The translations under genes and the position numbers were made by a program. From the NCBI GenBank assembly GCA_017626625.1, contig JAGAIK010000417.1:1-6564 (forward strand): a DNA stretch of 6,564 nt. Direction: 5' to 3'. This document shows positions 1 to 6,323 of the stretch, piece by piece. The stretch is from Roseburia sp. Its GTDB lineage: Bacteria > Bacillota > Clostridia > Lachnospirales > Lachnospiraceae. Within the stretch, counting starts at the first letter, position 1; every line of letters starts with the position of its first letter. The notes below the pieces were generated by a model. That model was not told the DNA's origin. It did not search any database and saw nothing but the letters and a program-made list of their open reading frames with translations.

Positions 1-1563
1 GATGACCTCCCTGCCGTAAATCAGCTTTTCTGCCGCTAACGCCAGACGTTTTCCCACACTTTTCTTATCGGTGGGATGCAGGTCGTTGTACTCGCCCAAA
101 TCATATGCCTGCACCATCCTGGTACCCGGTACGTTTCCGGTTTTTCTCTGCGCTTCCCTGAGTTTTGCCCAGTCTGTCCCCTCCGCGTGTTCCTTTCCGT
201 CGGAAAAACCTGCTAACTGCACATAGAGAAACGGTAAATCCTCCCGCTTCCACAGCGCCCTCCAATCGGCAATCATGGCAGTCAGTTCTTCCTGATAGGT
301 CTCTGTCCGTCCCGTATTAGACTCCCCCTGATAGAAGAAACAGCCTTTTAACTTCCATCTGCGGAGCGGATACAGCATTCCCTGATAAAGCCCCGCAGAC
401 TTATAAATAAAGAAGGTTGTTTCCGGCAGTTCTTCCATACGCCTTATCACCTCATAGTCCCACTCGCCGGATAAATCCATAACCTCCGTTTCCCCGAAAC
501 GCAGTTCATATGCTTTTCCCGGCATAAAACCTCCGCCGTCTCCAAAGACTAACATTTCTATCTCCAGAAGGTTTTCTCCCCCATGCAATATGCCTGCCGG
601 GATCTGATAAATTCTCGGCGGATAGCGGTATTCTGTTTCCCCTACCTTCACCCCGTTGATATAGGTAATGTCGGCATCCACAAGCGCCCCAAGATAAAGC
701 TTTGCCTCCTGCTTCTCCCAGTCGGTTTCCTCCGAAAGCCAAAAGCTGCGTTTCAACCGCAGTCCACCATGAAAACCGGAAAGAGGCGTGCCCTCAAAAA
801 AGCCCGGAATCCGGATACTCCCCCCGCTATCTAGCCCGTCTGTTTCTGCCAAATCCTCTGCCACCGGATGCAGCGCCTCCTTCCACCAGCGTTCCGCCCG
901 TTCTGCCTCCCTTGTTTCCACCTCTTTGGGGTATCCTTCCTGCTTACATTGCTCTAGTTCTTCCACATCAAGCCCCAGGCGGCGTATGGTTTCCTCACTG
1001 CACCAGGTTTTCACCGGAGTTCCCCCCACGGCGGTCTGCAACAGACCAATGGGCACCTGTTCCTTTTCCTGAAGTTCCTTTGCCGCAAAATAACCTGCCG
1101 CGCTAAAAAGAAGCAGTTCTTCGCCCTTCGCCTTCCACCAGCATCCCTCATAAATATCTTCCCGCTTTTCTCCAAACAGATATTCCTTCGGCACTTCAAA
1201 CAACCGGATTTCCAGCTCCTCTGCGGTTCTGATTTCTGTTTCGAAGCGCTCTAAGGTACGGGCAACGGGCAGCTCCATGTTAGACTGTCCCCCCAGCAGA
1301 AAAACATCTCCAAAAAGCACATCCCGTATCACTATGCAGTTTTCCCCGTCCTCTAAGGAAATTTCCCAGGGACCTCCCTTTTTCATTGACGGCAACAGAA
1401 GTTCAAACCTGCCGTCCGCCCCGGCTTCCCCGCTGGTTTGATATTCTCCCATTTTCAGTTGTATCGTTCTTCCCGGTTCTGCATATCCCCAGATACTGTT
1501 TTCTGTTTCTCTCTGCAATACCATTCCGTCACTAAGAAGTGCGGATAATCTTATTTTTTCCAT
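1..1563 (-). CDS. sialate O-acetylesterase-like SGNH hydrolase, C-terminus cut by window edge
   Basis: The frame is open for 521 codons from the ATG at 1561-1563 to the left edge without a stop. The N-terminus (MEKIRLSALLSDGMVLQRE) matches the usual opening of bacterial sialate O-acetylesterase (SIAE) proteins, and an IWGYAEPG segment follows. The nucleophile motif GGQSNME places the catalytic Ser at residue 94. QGESN (412-416) is the second conserved SASA-family block. YNDLHP holds the Asp494/His496 acid-base pair, followed by the usual DKKSVGKRLA. Residues about 255-345, with an YINGVKVGETEYRYP core, look like a GH2-type sugar-binding jelly roll inserted between the two halves of the hydrolase domain, as is common in bacterial homologues. 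There is no signal peptide, so it probably acts in the cytoplasm. Family enzymes hydrolyse O-acetyl esters on sialic acids, but many homologues may act on other acetylated sugars, so the substrate is open. Roughly the last 100 or more residues are outside the window. It lies 47 nt after the preceding esterase gene and is probably cotranscribed with it. Confidence 0.88.
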   Translation of the reverse strand, partial: MEKIRLSALLSDGMVLQRETENSIWGYAEPGRTIQLKMGEYQTSGEAGADGRFELLLPSMKKGGPWEISLEDGENCIVIRDVLFGDVFLLGGQSNMELPVARTLERFETEIRTAEELEIRLFEVPKEYLFGEKREDIYEGCWWKAKGEELLLFSAAGYFAAKELQEKEQVPIGLLQTAVGGTPVKTWCSEETIRRLGLDVEELEQCKQEGYPKEVETREAERAERWWKEALHPVAEDLAETDGLDSGGSIRIPGFFEGTPLSGFHGGLRLKRSFWLSEETDWEKQEAKLYLGALVDADITYINGVKVGETEYRYPPRIYQIPAGILHGGENLLEIEMLVFGDGGGFMPGKAYELRFGETEVMDLSGEWDYEVIRRMEELPETTFFIYKSAGLYQGMLYPLRRWKLKGCFFYQGESNTGRTETYQEELTAMIADWRALWKREDLPFLYVQLAGFSDGKEHAEGTDWAKLREAQRKTGNVPGTRMVQAYDLGEYNDLHPTDKKSVGKRLALAAEKLIYGREVI

Positions 1564-1570
1564 GGTTTTT

Positions 1571-1575
1571 CTCCC
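1571..1575 (-). promoter_or_regulatory. ribosome binding site of the SIAE-like gene
   Basis: GGGAG lies 7 nt before the ATG at 1563. It supports this start, which also matches the conserved N-terminus of the family. The 47-nt gap to the preceding gene contains no hairpin with a T-tract, which fits cotranscription. Confidence 0.75.
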
Positions 1576-1610
1576 TTTTCCCTGTCTATGATAAATCGTA
1601 TGTTTCTCAG

Positions 1611-2525
1611 CTACTCCTGAAACGCTATGGCAAACCTTTTTTTCAGCCAGGCATCCGCTAATCCCACCCACTTCGCCGCATCTGCATTGACCTGGGAGGA
1701 AACTGCAGAGGAAGCCTGTGTTGCCAGACTCAGTCCATGGCGTCCCTCCTCAAAAATATGTACCTCAAAGGGCACTTCCTGTTCCGCTAAGGCATATGCC
1801 ATGCGAAGGCTGTGCTGTACCGGAACCAGTTCATCGGCTGCTGTCGCCCACAAAAATACCGGAGGTGTCTCCTCTGTCACCCACCGGGCGGGACTTACCT
1901 CTAACAGCCGCTCCTCCGATGCCTTCTTTTCTCCCAGGAAGGATAAGTTCGAAGCCTCAAACATGGCGACTGCCCCGGCATCCTGATTGGTATACTCCTT
2001 CATATACAGATAATCACTCAGGCAGTAGCCTAATATGCAGGCAGCGGGACGAAACCGTTCCTTTGTTCCCTCTGCCAGGTCGGTTATCACCGGACGGTGC
2101 CAGTGGGTGGCATACATTGCGCAGTTATGCGCCCCTGCCGAAAACCCGCATATGGCAACTTTGTTTTCATCCACTAGCCACTCGTCGGCATGGTTTTTTA
2201 TTTCCAGCATTGCCAGTCCGATTTCCTGCATGGGTGCGGGATATTGGCATTCCTTTCTCGGCACCATGCCCTCAAAGCCCCGCTCAAATACCTCCGAACC
2301 ATAGGTTGTATACCTTAATACAAAGGTGTGGTATCCCATTGCGCTAAATGCCATTGCCACCGGCTCTGCCTCCCGGTCAGAACAGCCCAGATAAGCGCCT
2401 CCCGGACAGATTAAAACCGCCGGACGTTTTCTTCCCGCCAGCATTTCCGGCGAATCCGATAGCAGATATGTGGTCAGCGTCACGTCCTCTCTTCCCTCAT
2501 ATAGATAAATGGTCTTATGTATCAT
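1611..2525 (-). CDS. alpha/beta hydrolase, probable carbohydrate acetyl esterase
   Basis: A 304-residue alpha/beta hydrolase of the Aes/BD-FAE type (COG0657-like), the group that includes many xylan and oligosaccharide acetyl esterases. The oxyanion-hole segment is PGGAY (41-45), in place of the HGGG form of classical Aes. The nucleophile elbow GFSAG puts the catalytic Ser at 129. The acid is probably Asp231 in TAADELVP, and the base His263 in EEGRHGLSLA. All triad parts are present and correctly ordered, so the protein should be active. No signal peptide or membrane segment is seen, so it is probably cytoplasmic. The start is well supported by AGGAGG 8 nt upstream. It is the first gene of an apparent two-gene unit with the downstream SIAE-like esterase, which suggests both deacetylate the same or related imported glycans. 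The exact substrate cannot be read from sequence; a peptidase or lipase-like role is less likely given the partner. Confidence 0.87.
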   Translation of the reverse strand: MIHKTIYLYEGREDVTLTTYLLSDSPEMLAGRKRPAVLICPGGAYLGCSDREAEPVAMAFSAMGYHTFVLRYTTYGSEVFERGFEGMVPRKECQYPAPMQEIGLAMLEIKNHADEWLVDENKVAICGFSAGAHNCAMYATHWHRPVITDLAEGTKERFRPAACILGYCLSDYLYMKEYTNQDAGAVAMFEASNLSFLGEKKASEERLLEVSPARWVTEETPPVFLWATAADELVPVQHSLRMAYALAEQEVPFEVHIFEEGRHGLSLATQASSAVSSQVNADAAKWVGLADAWLKKRFAIAFQE

Positions 2526-2533
2526 TCTGTCTT

Positions 2534-2539
2534 CCTCCT
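2534..2539 (-). promoter_or_regulatory. ribosome binding site of the alpha/beta hydrolase gene
   Basis: A perfect AGGAGG lies 8 nt before the ATG at 2525. The segment between it and the terminator at 2624-2652 must hold the promoter of the esterase pair. I see -10-like TACAAT (2580-2585) and TATAAC (2561-2566), but neither has a convincing -35 partner, so I do not call a promoter. Confidence 0.85.
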
Positions 2540-2623
2540 GTATTTCTCAGCTTCTTAAATGTTATAGGATATCAGTTTCATTGTATTTGTTTTATGAAGC
2601 AGAAAAAACGGGGGAAATTACAG

Positions 2624-2652
2624 AAAAAGCAGGGACAAAATATTGTCCCTGC
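2624..2652 (-). terminator. intrinsic terminator after the DUF4143 ATPase gene
   Basis: On the minus strand, GCAGGGACAA (2643-2652) and its exact complement (2629-2638) form a perfect 10-bp stem around a 4-nt loop, followed at once by five T (2624-2628). It starts 29 nt after the ATPase stop. It separates that gene from the esterase pair, which therefore needs its own promoter. Confidence 0.88.
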
Positions 2653-2681
2653 CTGTGTCTGCACTGCAATGTGCTTTAACT

Positions 2682-3977
2682 TCAGATACAAAACGCTGCA
2701 TAGAGAGGAACCGTCTTTTTTCCGTCCTGGAAGCTGAAATTCTTCGCAGAAAGTTTGATAGCATAAGCAGGTTTGTAGGTTTCCATATAGACCTTCAGGC
2801 TCTTAGCCCTGGTATTATCTGCCGACTTGACCTCGATGGGAATGAGCTGTCCATCACGCTGAATAACAAAATCAATCTCAGCACCTCTTTCAGATTCCCA
2901 ATAGTAGGTTTTATAACCATTCATTAAAAGCTGTGTATTGACATAGTTTTCAGCCATACCGCCCTTAAAATCGTTAATTTCCTCCACCATATAAAGAACA
3001 TCATTTGCCGCTAGGTCTTTCTTTGCACAAAGCAGTCCTAAATCAGAAACATAAATCTTGAACGCATCAATATTTCGATAGTTCTCAAGAGGTTTCCTGA
3101 TTTGCTCTGCCTTATAAACCTGCGATACGATACCCGACAGGCTAAGCCATTCAATCGCGTTTTCAAATTCAGAAGCCCGTCCTCCCTTCTTTATCAGCTT
3201 GTATTGGAAACGGGTATTTTTCTTTGAAAGCTGAACCGTAATGTTATCATATACCAGTCTGGTTTTCTTAATCTCATTCAGATTATTGTATTTACTCATA
3301 TCGTTCAGATAGCCTGCAAGTATTGTATCCTGCATATGACGGACGAGGATATAATCTTTCGTTTCAGCGAATTGCATTACGCACTCCGGCATACCTCCTA
3401 CAACAAGGTACTGGCGGTAAAGCTGCATTGCCGCCTCGTGTAAAGCAGATGGCAGCGGAGAGTCTGTCTGAAAATTCTTACGAATCTGTTCCACCAAAGC
3501 GTCCTCGCCCAGAGCCAGCATAAATTCCTCCATATCCATGGGATACATCGTTTTCATATCAACCTTGCCAACAGGAAAAGAGAATTTTGCCCTGCCCACT
3601 GCCACACCGAGCAAACTGCCTGCTACAATAATGTGATAATCGGGAGCATCCTCGTAAAAGTACTTTAGCGAAGTCAATGCCCTTTCACAAAGCTGTACCT
3701 CGTCAAATACAATCAGCGTCTTTTCTCTGACGATAGTCTGACCTGCAATGTGCGACAAAATGGGAATCAGATAATCGGGACTGATATTTTCTTCAAAAGT
3801 TTCATTTAGCTTTGGATTCGTTTCAAAATTGAAATAAGCCACATTCTCATAGTGAGTGCGTCCAAACTCCAGCACAGAGTAGGTCTTTCCGACCTGCCTT
3901 GCCCCCTGTAAAATAAGGGGCTTACGGTATCTACTTTCTTTCCACGTTTCTAAAAAACCCATAATTTTTCTATACAT
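2682..3977 (-). CDS. AAA_14 / DUF4143 family ATPase
   Basis: A 431-residue protein of the AAA_14 plus DUF4143 family, found widely in bacteria and archaea; its cellular role is not established. The P-loop GARQVGKT is at residues 25-32, just after a typical N-terminal RKPLILQ segment. Walker B is LIVFDEVQ (Asp92, Glu93), and the sensor-like strand is IIVAGS (116-121). The second half is DUF4143, with the family GGMPECV block (about 194-200) and AENYV (about 342-346). Near the C-terminus, RGAEIDFV (364-371) is followed by IPIEVK (379-384), a D-(x)n-ExK arrangement like a PD-(D/E)XK nuclease core (Asp369, Glu382, Lys384). I chose the ATG at 3977 because GGGAGG sits 8 nt upstream and the family N-terminus begins there. 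An in-frame ATG at 4037 would add 20 residues without well-spaced ribosome binding. The gene has its own promoter and terminator and looks more AT-rich than its neighbours, which suggests acquisition by transfer. Whether it is nucleolytic or regulatory is unknown. Confidence 0.92.
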   Translation of the reverse strand: MYRKIMGFLETWKESRYRKPLILQGARQVGKTYSVLEFGRTHYENVAYFNFETNPKLNETFEENISPDYLIPILSHIAGQTIVREKTLIVFDEVQLCERALTSLKYFYEDAPDYHIIVAGSLLGVAVGRAKFSFPVGKVDMKTMYPMDMEEFMLALGEDALVEQIRKNFQTDSPLPSALHEAAMQLYRQYLVVGGMPECVMQFAETKDYILVRHMQDTILAGYLNDMSKYNNLNEIKKTRLVYDNITVQLSKKNTRFQYKLIKKGGRASEFENAIEWLSLSGIVSQVYKAEQIRKPLENYRNIDAFKIYVSDLGLLCAKKDLAANDVLYMVEEINDFKGGMAENYVNTQLLMNGYKTYYWESERGAEIDFVIQRDGQLIPIEVKSADNTRAKSLKVYMETYKPAYAIKLSAKNFSFQDGKKTVPLYAAFCI

Positions 3978-3985
3978 AAATGAAT

Positions 3986-3991
3986 CCTCCC
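3986..3991 (-). promoter_or_regulatory. ribosome binding site deciding the ATPase start
   Basis: GGGAGG lies 8 nt before the ATG at 3977. The in-frame upstream ATG at 4037 has only an AAGGGG that ends 3 nt before it, which is too close. The shorter start is therefore preferred. Confidence 0.82.
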
Positions 3992-4087
3992 TGTTCTCCG
4001 AGGCAGAGTCAAACCCAGCACCTGCAAAATTTGGCATAAGCCCCTTAAATTCAACACTTCTGAGAATTTTACTGCATAAAGATACTA

Positions 4088-4115
4088 ATCATAGTTTAGT
4101 TTATATTCGTGTAAA
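4088..4115 (-). promoter_or_regulatory. probable sigma-70/SigA promoter of the ATPase gene
   Basis: TTTACA (4110-4115) and TATGAT (4088-4093) each match the consensus at five of six positions and are 16 nt apart. Transcription would start near 4081, giving a leader of about 100 nt. The -35 element lies within the left arm of the inverted repeat at 4098-4197, so a protein bound there could control it. Confidence 0.6.
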
Positions 4116-4197
4116 AATCAATAGATTTCTTTCAAAAATTTGCACTAAAAAGCGTGAATATTTTTCTTGATTTTACACAATATAACACGAATAAACT
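4098..4197. repeat. imperfect inverted repeat around the ATPase promoter
   Basis: The left arm, 4098-4121, begins AGTTTATATTCGTGT and ends AAAAATCAA. The reverse complement of the right arm, 4167-4197, reads AGTTTATTCGTGT, then about 8 extra bases ending in another TGTGT, then AAAATCAA. The arms are separated by 45 nt. It could be an operator pair, a remnant of mobile-element ends, or a chance match in AT-rich DNA. Confidence 0.5.
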
Positions 4198-4262
4198 TAT
4201 CATTTTCTATGCCCAATAATAATATCTAACAGTCCCCCTTTTACTACCCAAATCCTATAAAG

Positions 4263-4302
4263 AAAAAGGTACCCGAAATTGGCTTTCCCAATTCCGGATA
4301 CC
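4263..4302 (-). terminator. intrinsic terminator of the purA-HAD operon
   Basis: On the minus strand, a 15-bp stem (4288-4302 with 4268-4282, two G-U wobble pairs) closes a 5-nt GAAAG loop and is followed directly by five T (4263-4267). It starts 18 nt after the HAD stop. There is no T-tract on the other side, so it acts only on minus-strand transcription. Confidence 0.92.
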
Positions 4303-4320
4303 TCATAAAACACGATTTAT

Positions 4321-4929
4321 TTAACAATCTTTTAGTTTTTCTTCCAGCTTCGCCTTCGCCGCCTCATATCCGGTAAACTGTATTCCGTGTATTCCGGCAG
4401 CCTCCGCTCCGCGGATATTCTCCTCACGGTCATCTAGGAATACACATTCCTCCGGCTTTAAATCAAACTTTTCAAGGAGCGTCTGATAAATCTCCGGCTC
4501 CGGTTTAATCTGGTGCACCTCAAAGGAAAACATCTGCCCGTCCACATCCTCTAAAAAAGACAGTGCCTTCTCCCTGGTCTGAGCGTAGGTTCTTCTGGCA
4601 TAGTTAGAAAGGATATATAAGCGGTATCCCCTGTCCTTTAACTCCTGCATCCAGCCTTTCACATAATCATACTGCCAGATGGCAAGACTTATATTATCCC
4701 AGAACAGCCGAATTTCCTTTTCATATGCCGGGGCTTTTTCGATGAAAACCTGTAGTTGTTCCTCATCACTTAAAACACTTCTGTCACTCTCGTTCCAGTC
4801 ATTGGTTTCAATGGTCGCCTCCGATACAGCTTTTACGGTTTCCTCATCGAAGCCTAACTTGTGCATTGCCACGTCCGGCTCCCATTCCACCAAAACTTTT
4901 CCCACGTCAAAAATAATATTTTTTATCAT
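4321..4929 (-). CDS. HAD-IA family phosphatase (YihX-like)
   Basis: A 202-residue haloacid-dehalogenase-superfamily hydrolase, near the length of E. coli YihX (alpha-D-glucose-1-phosphatase). All four HAD motifs are visible: FDVGKVLV with nucleophile Asp8, ILSNYA with Ser108, the motif III lysine in IKPEPEIY (Lys142), and the metal-binding pair in VFLDDREENIRGA (Asp166, Asp167). The helical cap lies at about residues 15-85. Motif I is D-x-G rather than the usual D-x-D, a substitution shared with the YihX branch, so it does not by itself mean loss of activity. The substrate is probably a small phosphorylated metabolite, a sugar phosphate or nucleotide, but the sequence does not decide which. 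The start at 4929 has AGGGG 6 nt upstream. It follows the purA stop by 12 nt and ends at a terminator, so it is the second gene of the purA transcript. Confidence 0.9.
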   Translation of the reverse strand: MIKNIIFDVGKVLVEWEPDVAMHKLGFDEETVKAVSEATIETNDWNESDRSVLSDEEQLQVFIEKAPAYEKEIRLFWDNISLAIWQYDYVKGWMQELKDRGYRLYILSNYARRTYAQTREKALSFLEDVDGQMFSFEVHQIKPEPEIYQTLLEKFDLKPEECVFLDDREENIRGAEAAGIHGIQFTGYEAAKAKLEEKLKDC

Positions 4930-4935
4930 GCCATA

Positions 4936-4940
4936 CCCCT
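4936..4940 (-). promoter_or_regulatory. ribosome binding site of the HAD gene
   Basis: AGGGG lies 6 nt before the ATG at 4929, within the 12-nt gap after the purA stop. A second ATG at 4934 is followed directly by a stop and is not used. Its tight placement fits translation coupled to purA. Confidence 0.65.
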
Positions 4941-4941
4941 G

Positions 4942-6222
4942 TTATTTCGTGCGGTAAATAATATCGTCTCTTCCCGGTCCGTTGGATACCATGGTAATCG
5001 GATAGCCAATCTGCTCCTCAATAAATTCCACATACTTCCGACAGTTCTCCGGCAAATCCTCGTATTTTTTAATGCCGCGGATATCGCATTTCCAACCCGG
5101 AAGGGTCTTTAATACCGGTTTTGCCTTCTCTAATTTGGCAGTGGTCGGGAAGTCGGTTGTCACCTCGCCGTCAATCTCATAGCCTACGCATACCGGAATT
5201 TCATCTAAATAGCCTAATACGTCAAGCACCGTAAATGCCACGTCCGTTGTTCCCTGCAGACGGCAGCCGTATTTGCTTGCCACGCAGTCAAACCAGCCCA
5301 TACGTCTCGGACGTCCGGTGGTTGCTCCGTACTCTCCGCCGTCTCCGCCCCGTCTCCGAAGCTCGTCCGCCTCGTCTCCGAAAATCTCGCTGACAAATGC
5401 GCCTGCTCCGACTGCGGAGGAATATGCCTTGCATACCGTCACAATCTGTTTGATTTCATAAGGAGGAAGGCCTGCTCCGATGGCGCCGTATGCCGCTAAG
5501 GTGGAGGAGGAAGTTACCATCGGATAAATGCCGTGGTCCGGGTCCTTTAAGGTTCCAAGCTGTCCCTCTAAGAGAATGGTCTTTCCCTCTTTGATGGCTT
5601 TATCTAAATAGGAAGAAACGTCGCAGACATAAGGTGCCACCATATCACGGTACTCATGGAGCGTCTCTAACAGTTCATCCGTATCAATCAACGGCTTATG
5701 ATATAAATGCTCTAACAGCACATTTTTCGTCTCTGCCACCCGCACTACCTTTTCCTTTAACAGCTCCTCATCAAACAGCTCGCTGACCTGGAAACCGATT
5801 TTTGCATATTTATCTGAATAAAATGGTGCAATGCCTGATTTGGTGGAGCCAAAGGATTTGCCGCCTAACCGTTCTTCTTCGTACTGGTCAAATAAAATGT
5901 GATAAGGCATCACAATCTGCGCACGGTCTGACACTAAAATCTTAGGCATAGGCACATTGCGGTCTACGATGGACTGTATTTCCTTGAATAAAACCGGAAT
6001 GTTTAAGGCAACACCATTTCCGATGATGCTGGTGGTGTGATTATAAAACACGCCGGAGGGCAGGGTATGAAGCGCAAATTTACCGTAATCATTCACGATG
6101 GTATGTCTTGCATTCGCACCGCCCTGAAAACGTACGATAATGTCCGCCTCCTTTGCCAGCATATCCGTAATCTTACCTTTTCCCTCGTCTCCCCAGTTTG
6201 CTCCAACAACTGCTTTTACCAT
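4942..6222 (-). CDS. purA: adenylosuccinate synthetase
   Basis: Joins IMP and aspartate, using GTP, to make adenylosuccinate, the first committed step from IMP to AMP; cytoplasmic. The protein has 426 residues, the normal length. The signature GANWGDEGKGK (7-17) carries the catalytic Asp12. The catalytic His is His40 in GGANARHT. STKSGIAPFYSDK (126-138) corresponds to the canonical RGIGPAY box, EGQLGTLKDPDHGIYP (219-234) to the IMP-binding loop, TTGRPRRMGW (301-310) to the substrate loop, and SNGPGRDD (413-420) to the GTP-binding end. Several boxes differ from E. coli PurA: Asn for Gln before WGDEGKGK, Arg for Gly just before the catalytic His, Lys at the position of Arg144, and the IMP-loop Gln displaced. 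It is thus a divergent branch, which I believe is common in Clostridia. The start at 6222 is set by AAGGAGG 8 nt upstream and by the conserved VKAVVGANWG opening; an in-frame GTG at 6288 is too long a start. It leads an operon with the HAD gene. Confidence 0.97.
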   Translation of the reverse strand: MVKAVVGANWGDEGKGKITDMLAKEADIIVRFQGGANARHTIVNDYGKFALHTLPSGVFYNHTTSIIGNGVALNIPVLFKEIQSIVDRNVPMPKILVSDRAQIVMPYHILFDQYEEERLGGKSFGSTKSGIAPFYSDKYAKIGFQVSELFDEELLKEKVVRVAETKNVLLEHLYHKPLIDTDELLETLHEYRDMVAPYVCDVSSYLDKAIKEGKTILLEGQLGTLKDPDHGIYPMVTSSSTLAAYGAIGAGLPPYEIKQIVTVCKAYSSAVGAGAFVSEIFGDEADELRRRGGDGGEYGATTGRPRRMGWFDCVASKYGCRLQGTTDVAFTVLDVLGYLDEIPVCVGYEIDGEVTTDFPTTAKLEKAKPVLKTLPGWKCDIRGIKKYEDLPENCRKYVEFIEEQIGYPITMVSNGPGRDDIIYRTK

Positions 6223-6230
6223 TTTGTATT

Positions 6231-6237
6231 CCTCCTT
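6231..6237 (-). promoter_or_regulatory. ribosome binding site of purA
   Basis: AAGGAGG lies 8 nt before the ATG at 6222, an ideal spacing. It rules out the in-frame GTG at 6288, whose nearest AAGGAGG (6309-6315) is 20 nt away. Confidence 0.9.
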
Positions 6238-6248
6238 GTTTTTCGAAG

Positions 6249-6303
6249 AAAAATGCCTCTCTGCTGCCTTTGCAGAGTTTGCGCCCACACGCAGGAGCAG
6301 AGG
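6249..6303 (-). promoter_or_regulatory. competing hairpins before the purA ribosome binding site
   Basis: On the minus strand the segment AGCAGAG (6259-6265) can pair with CTCTGC at 6272-6277 (6 bp, 7-nt loop) or with CTCTGCT at 6296-6302 (7 bp, 30-nt loop). Five T (6249-6253) follow the stem after AGGCA. The two pairings exclude each other. This could be a weak second terminator or a switch affecting ribosome access, but both stems are short. Confidence 0.4.
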
Positions 6304-6323
6304 AATTTCCTCCTTGTTTTTCG

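Larger units (their letters stand above)
3978..4320. other. AT-rich gene-free stretch between ATPase and HAD genes
   Basis: The 343 nt between the two genes hold, from right to left, the HAD terminator (4263-4302), an AT-rich segment with an imperfect inverted repeat (4098-4197), the likely ATPase promoter (4088-4115) and about 100 nt of untranslated leader. The last 60 nt before the ATPase start are open in its frame but do not look like conserved protein. No RNA gene or extra ORF is supported here. Confidence 0.7.

Noticed and set aside
583..1106. Plus-strand and minus-strand open frames inside 500-1200
   Set aside because: They overlap the continuous minus-strand SIAE-like frame, which carries all family motifs; the overlapping frames are Pro/Ser/Arg-rich with no recognisable domain.
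1627..2347. Plus-strand open frames across the alpha/beta hydrolase gene
   Set aside because: They are antisense to a gene with an intact catalytic triad, lack ribosome binding sites and have no protein-like composition.
2643..2927. Plus-strand frame overlapping the ATPase C-terminus
   Set aside because: It runs antisense to the conserved PD-(D/E)XK-like end of the ATPase and starts within the terminator stem region; no ribosome binding site supports it.
3978..4037. Longer ATPase start at the ATG at 4037
   Set aside because: The AAGGGG before it ends only 3 nt from the start, and the family N-terminus begins at the ATG at 3977, which has GGGAGG at 8 nt.
6223..6288. Longer purA start at the in-frame GTG at 6288
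   Set aside because: The extra 22 residues are not family-like and translate the leader hairpin and Shine-Dalgarno; the ATG at 6222 has an ideal AAGGAGG.
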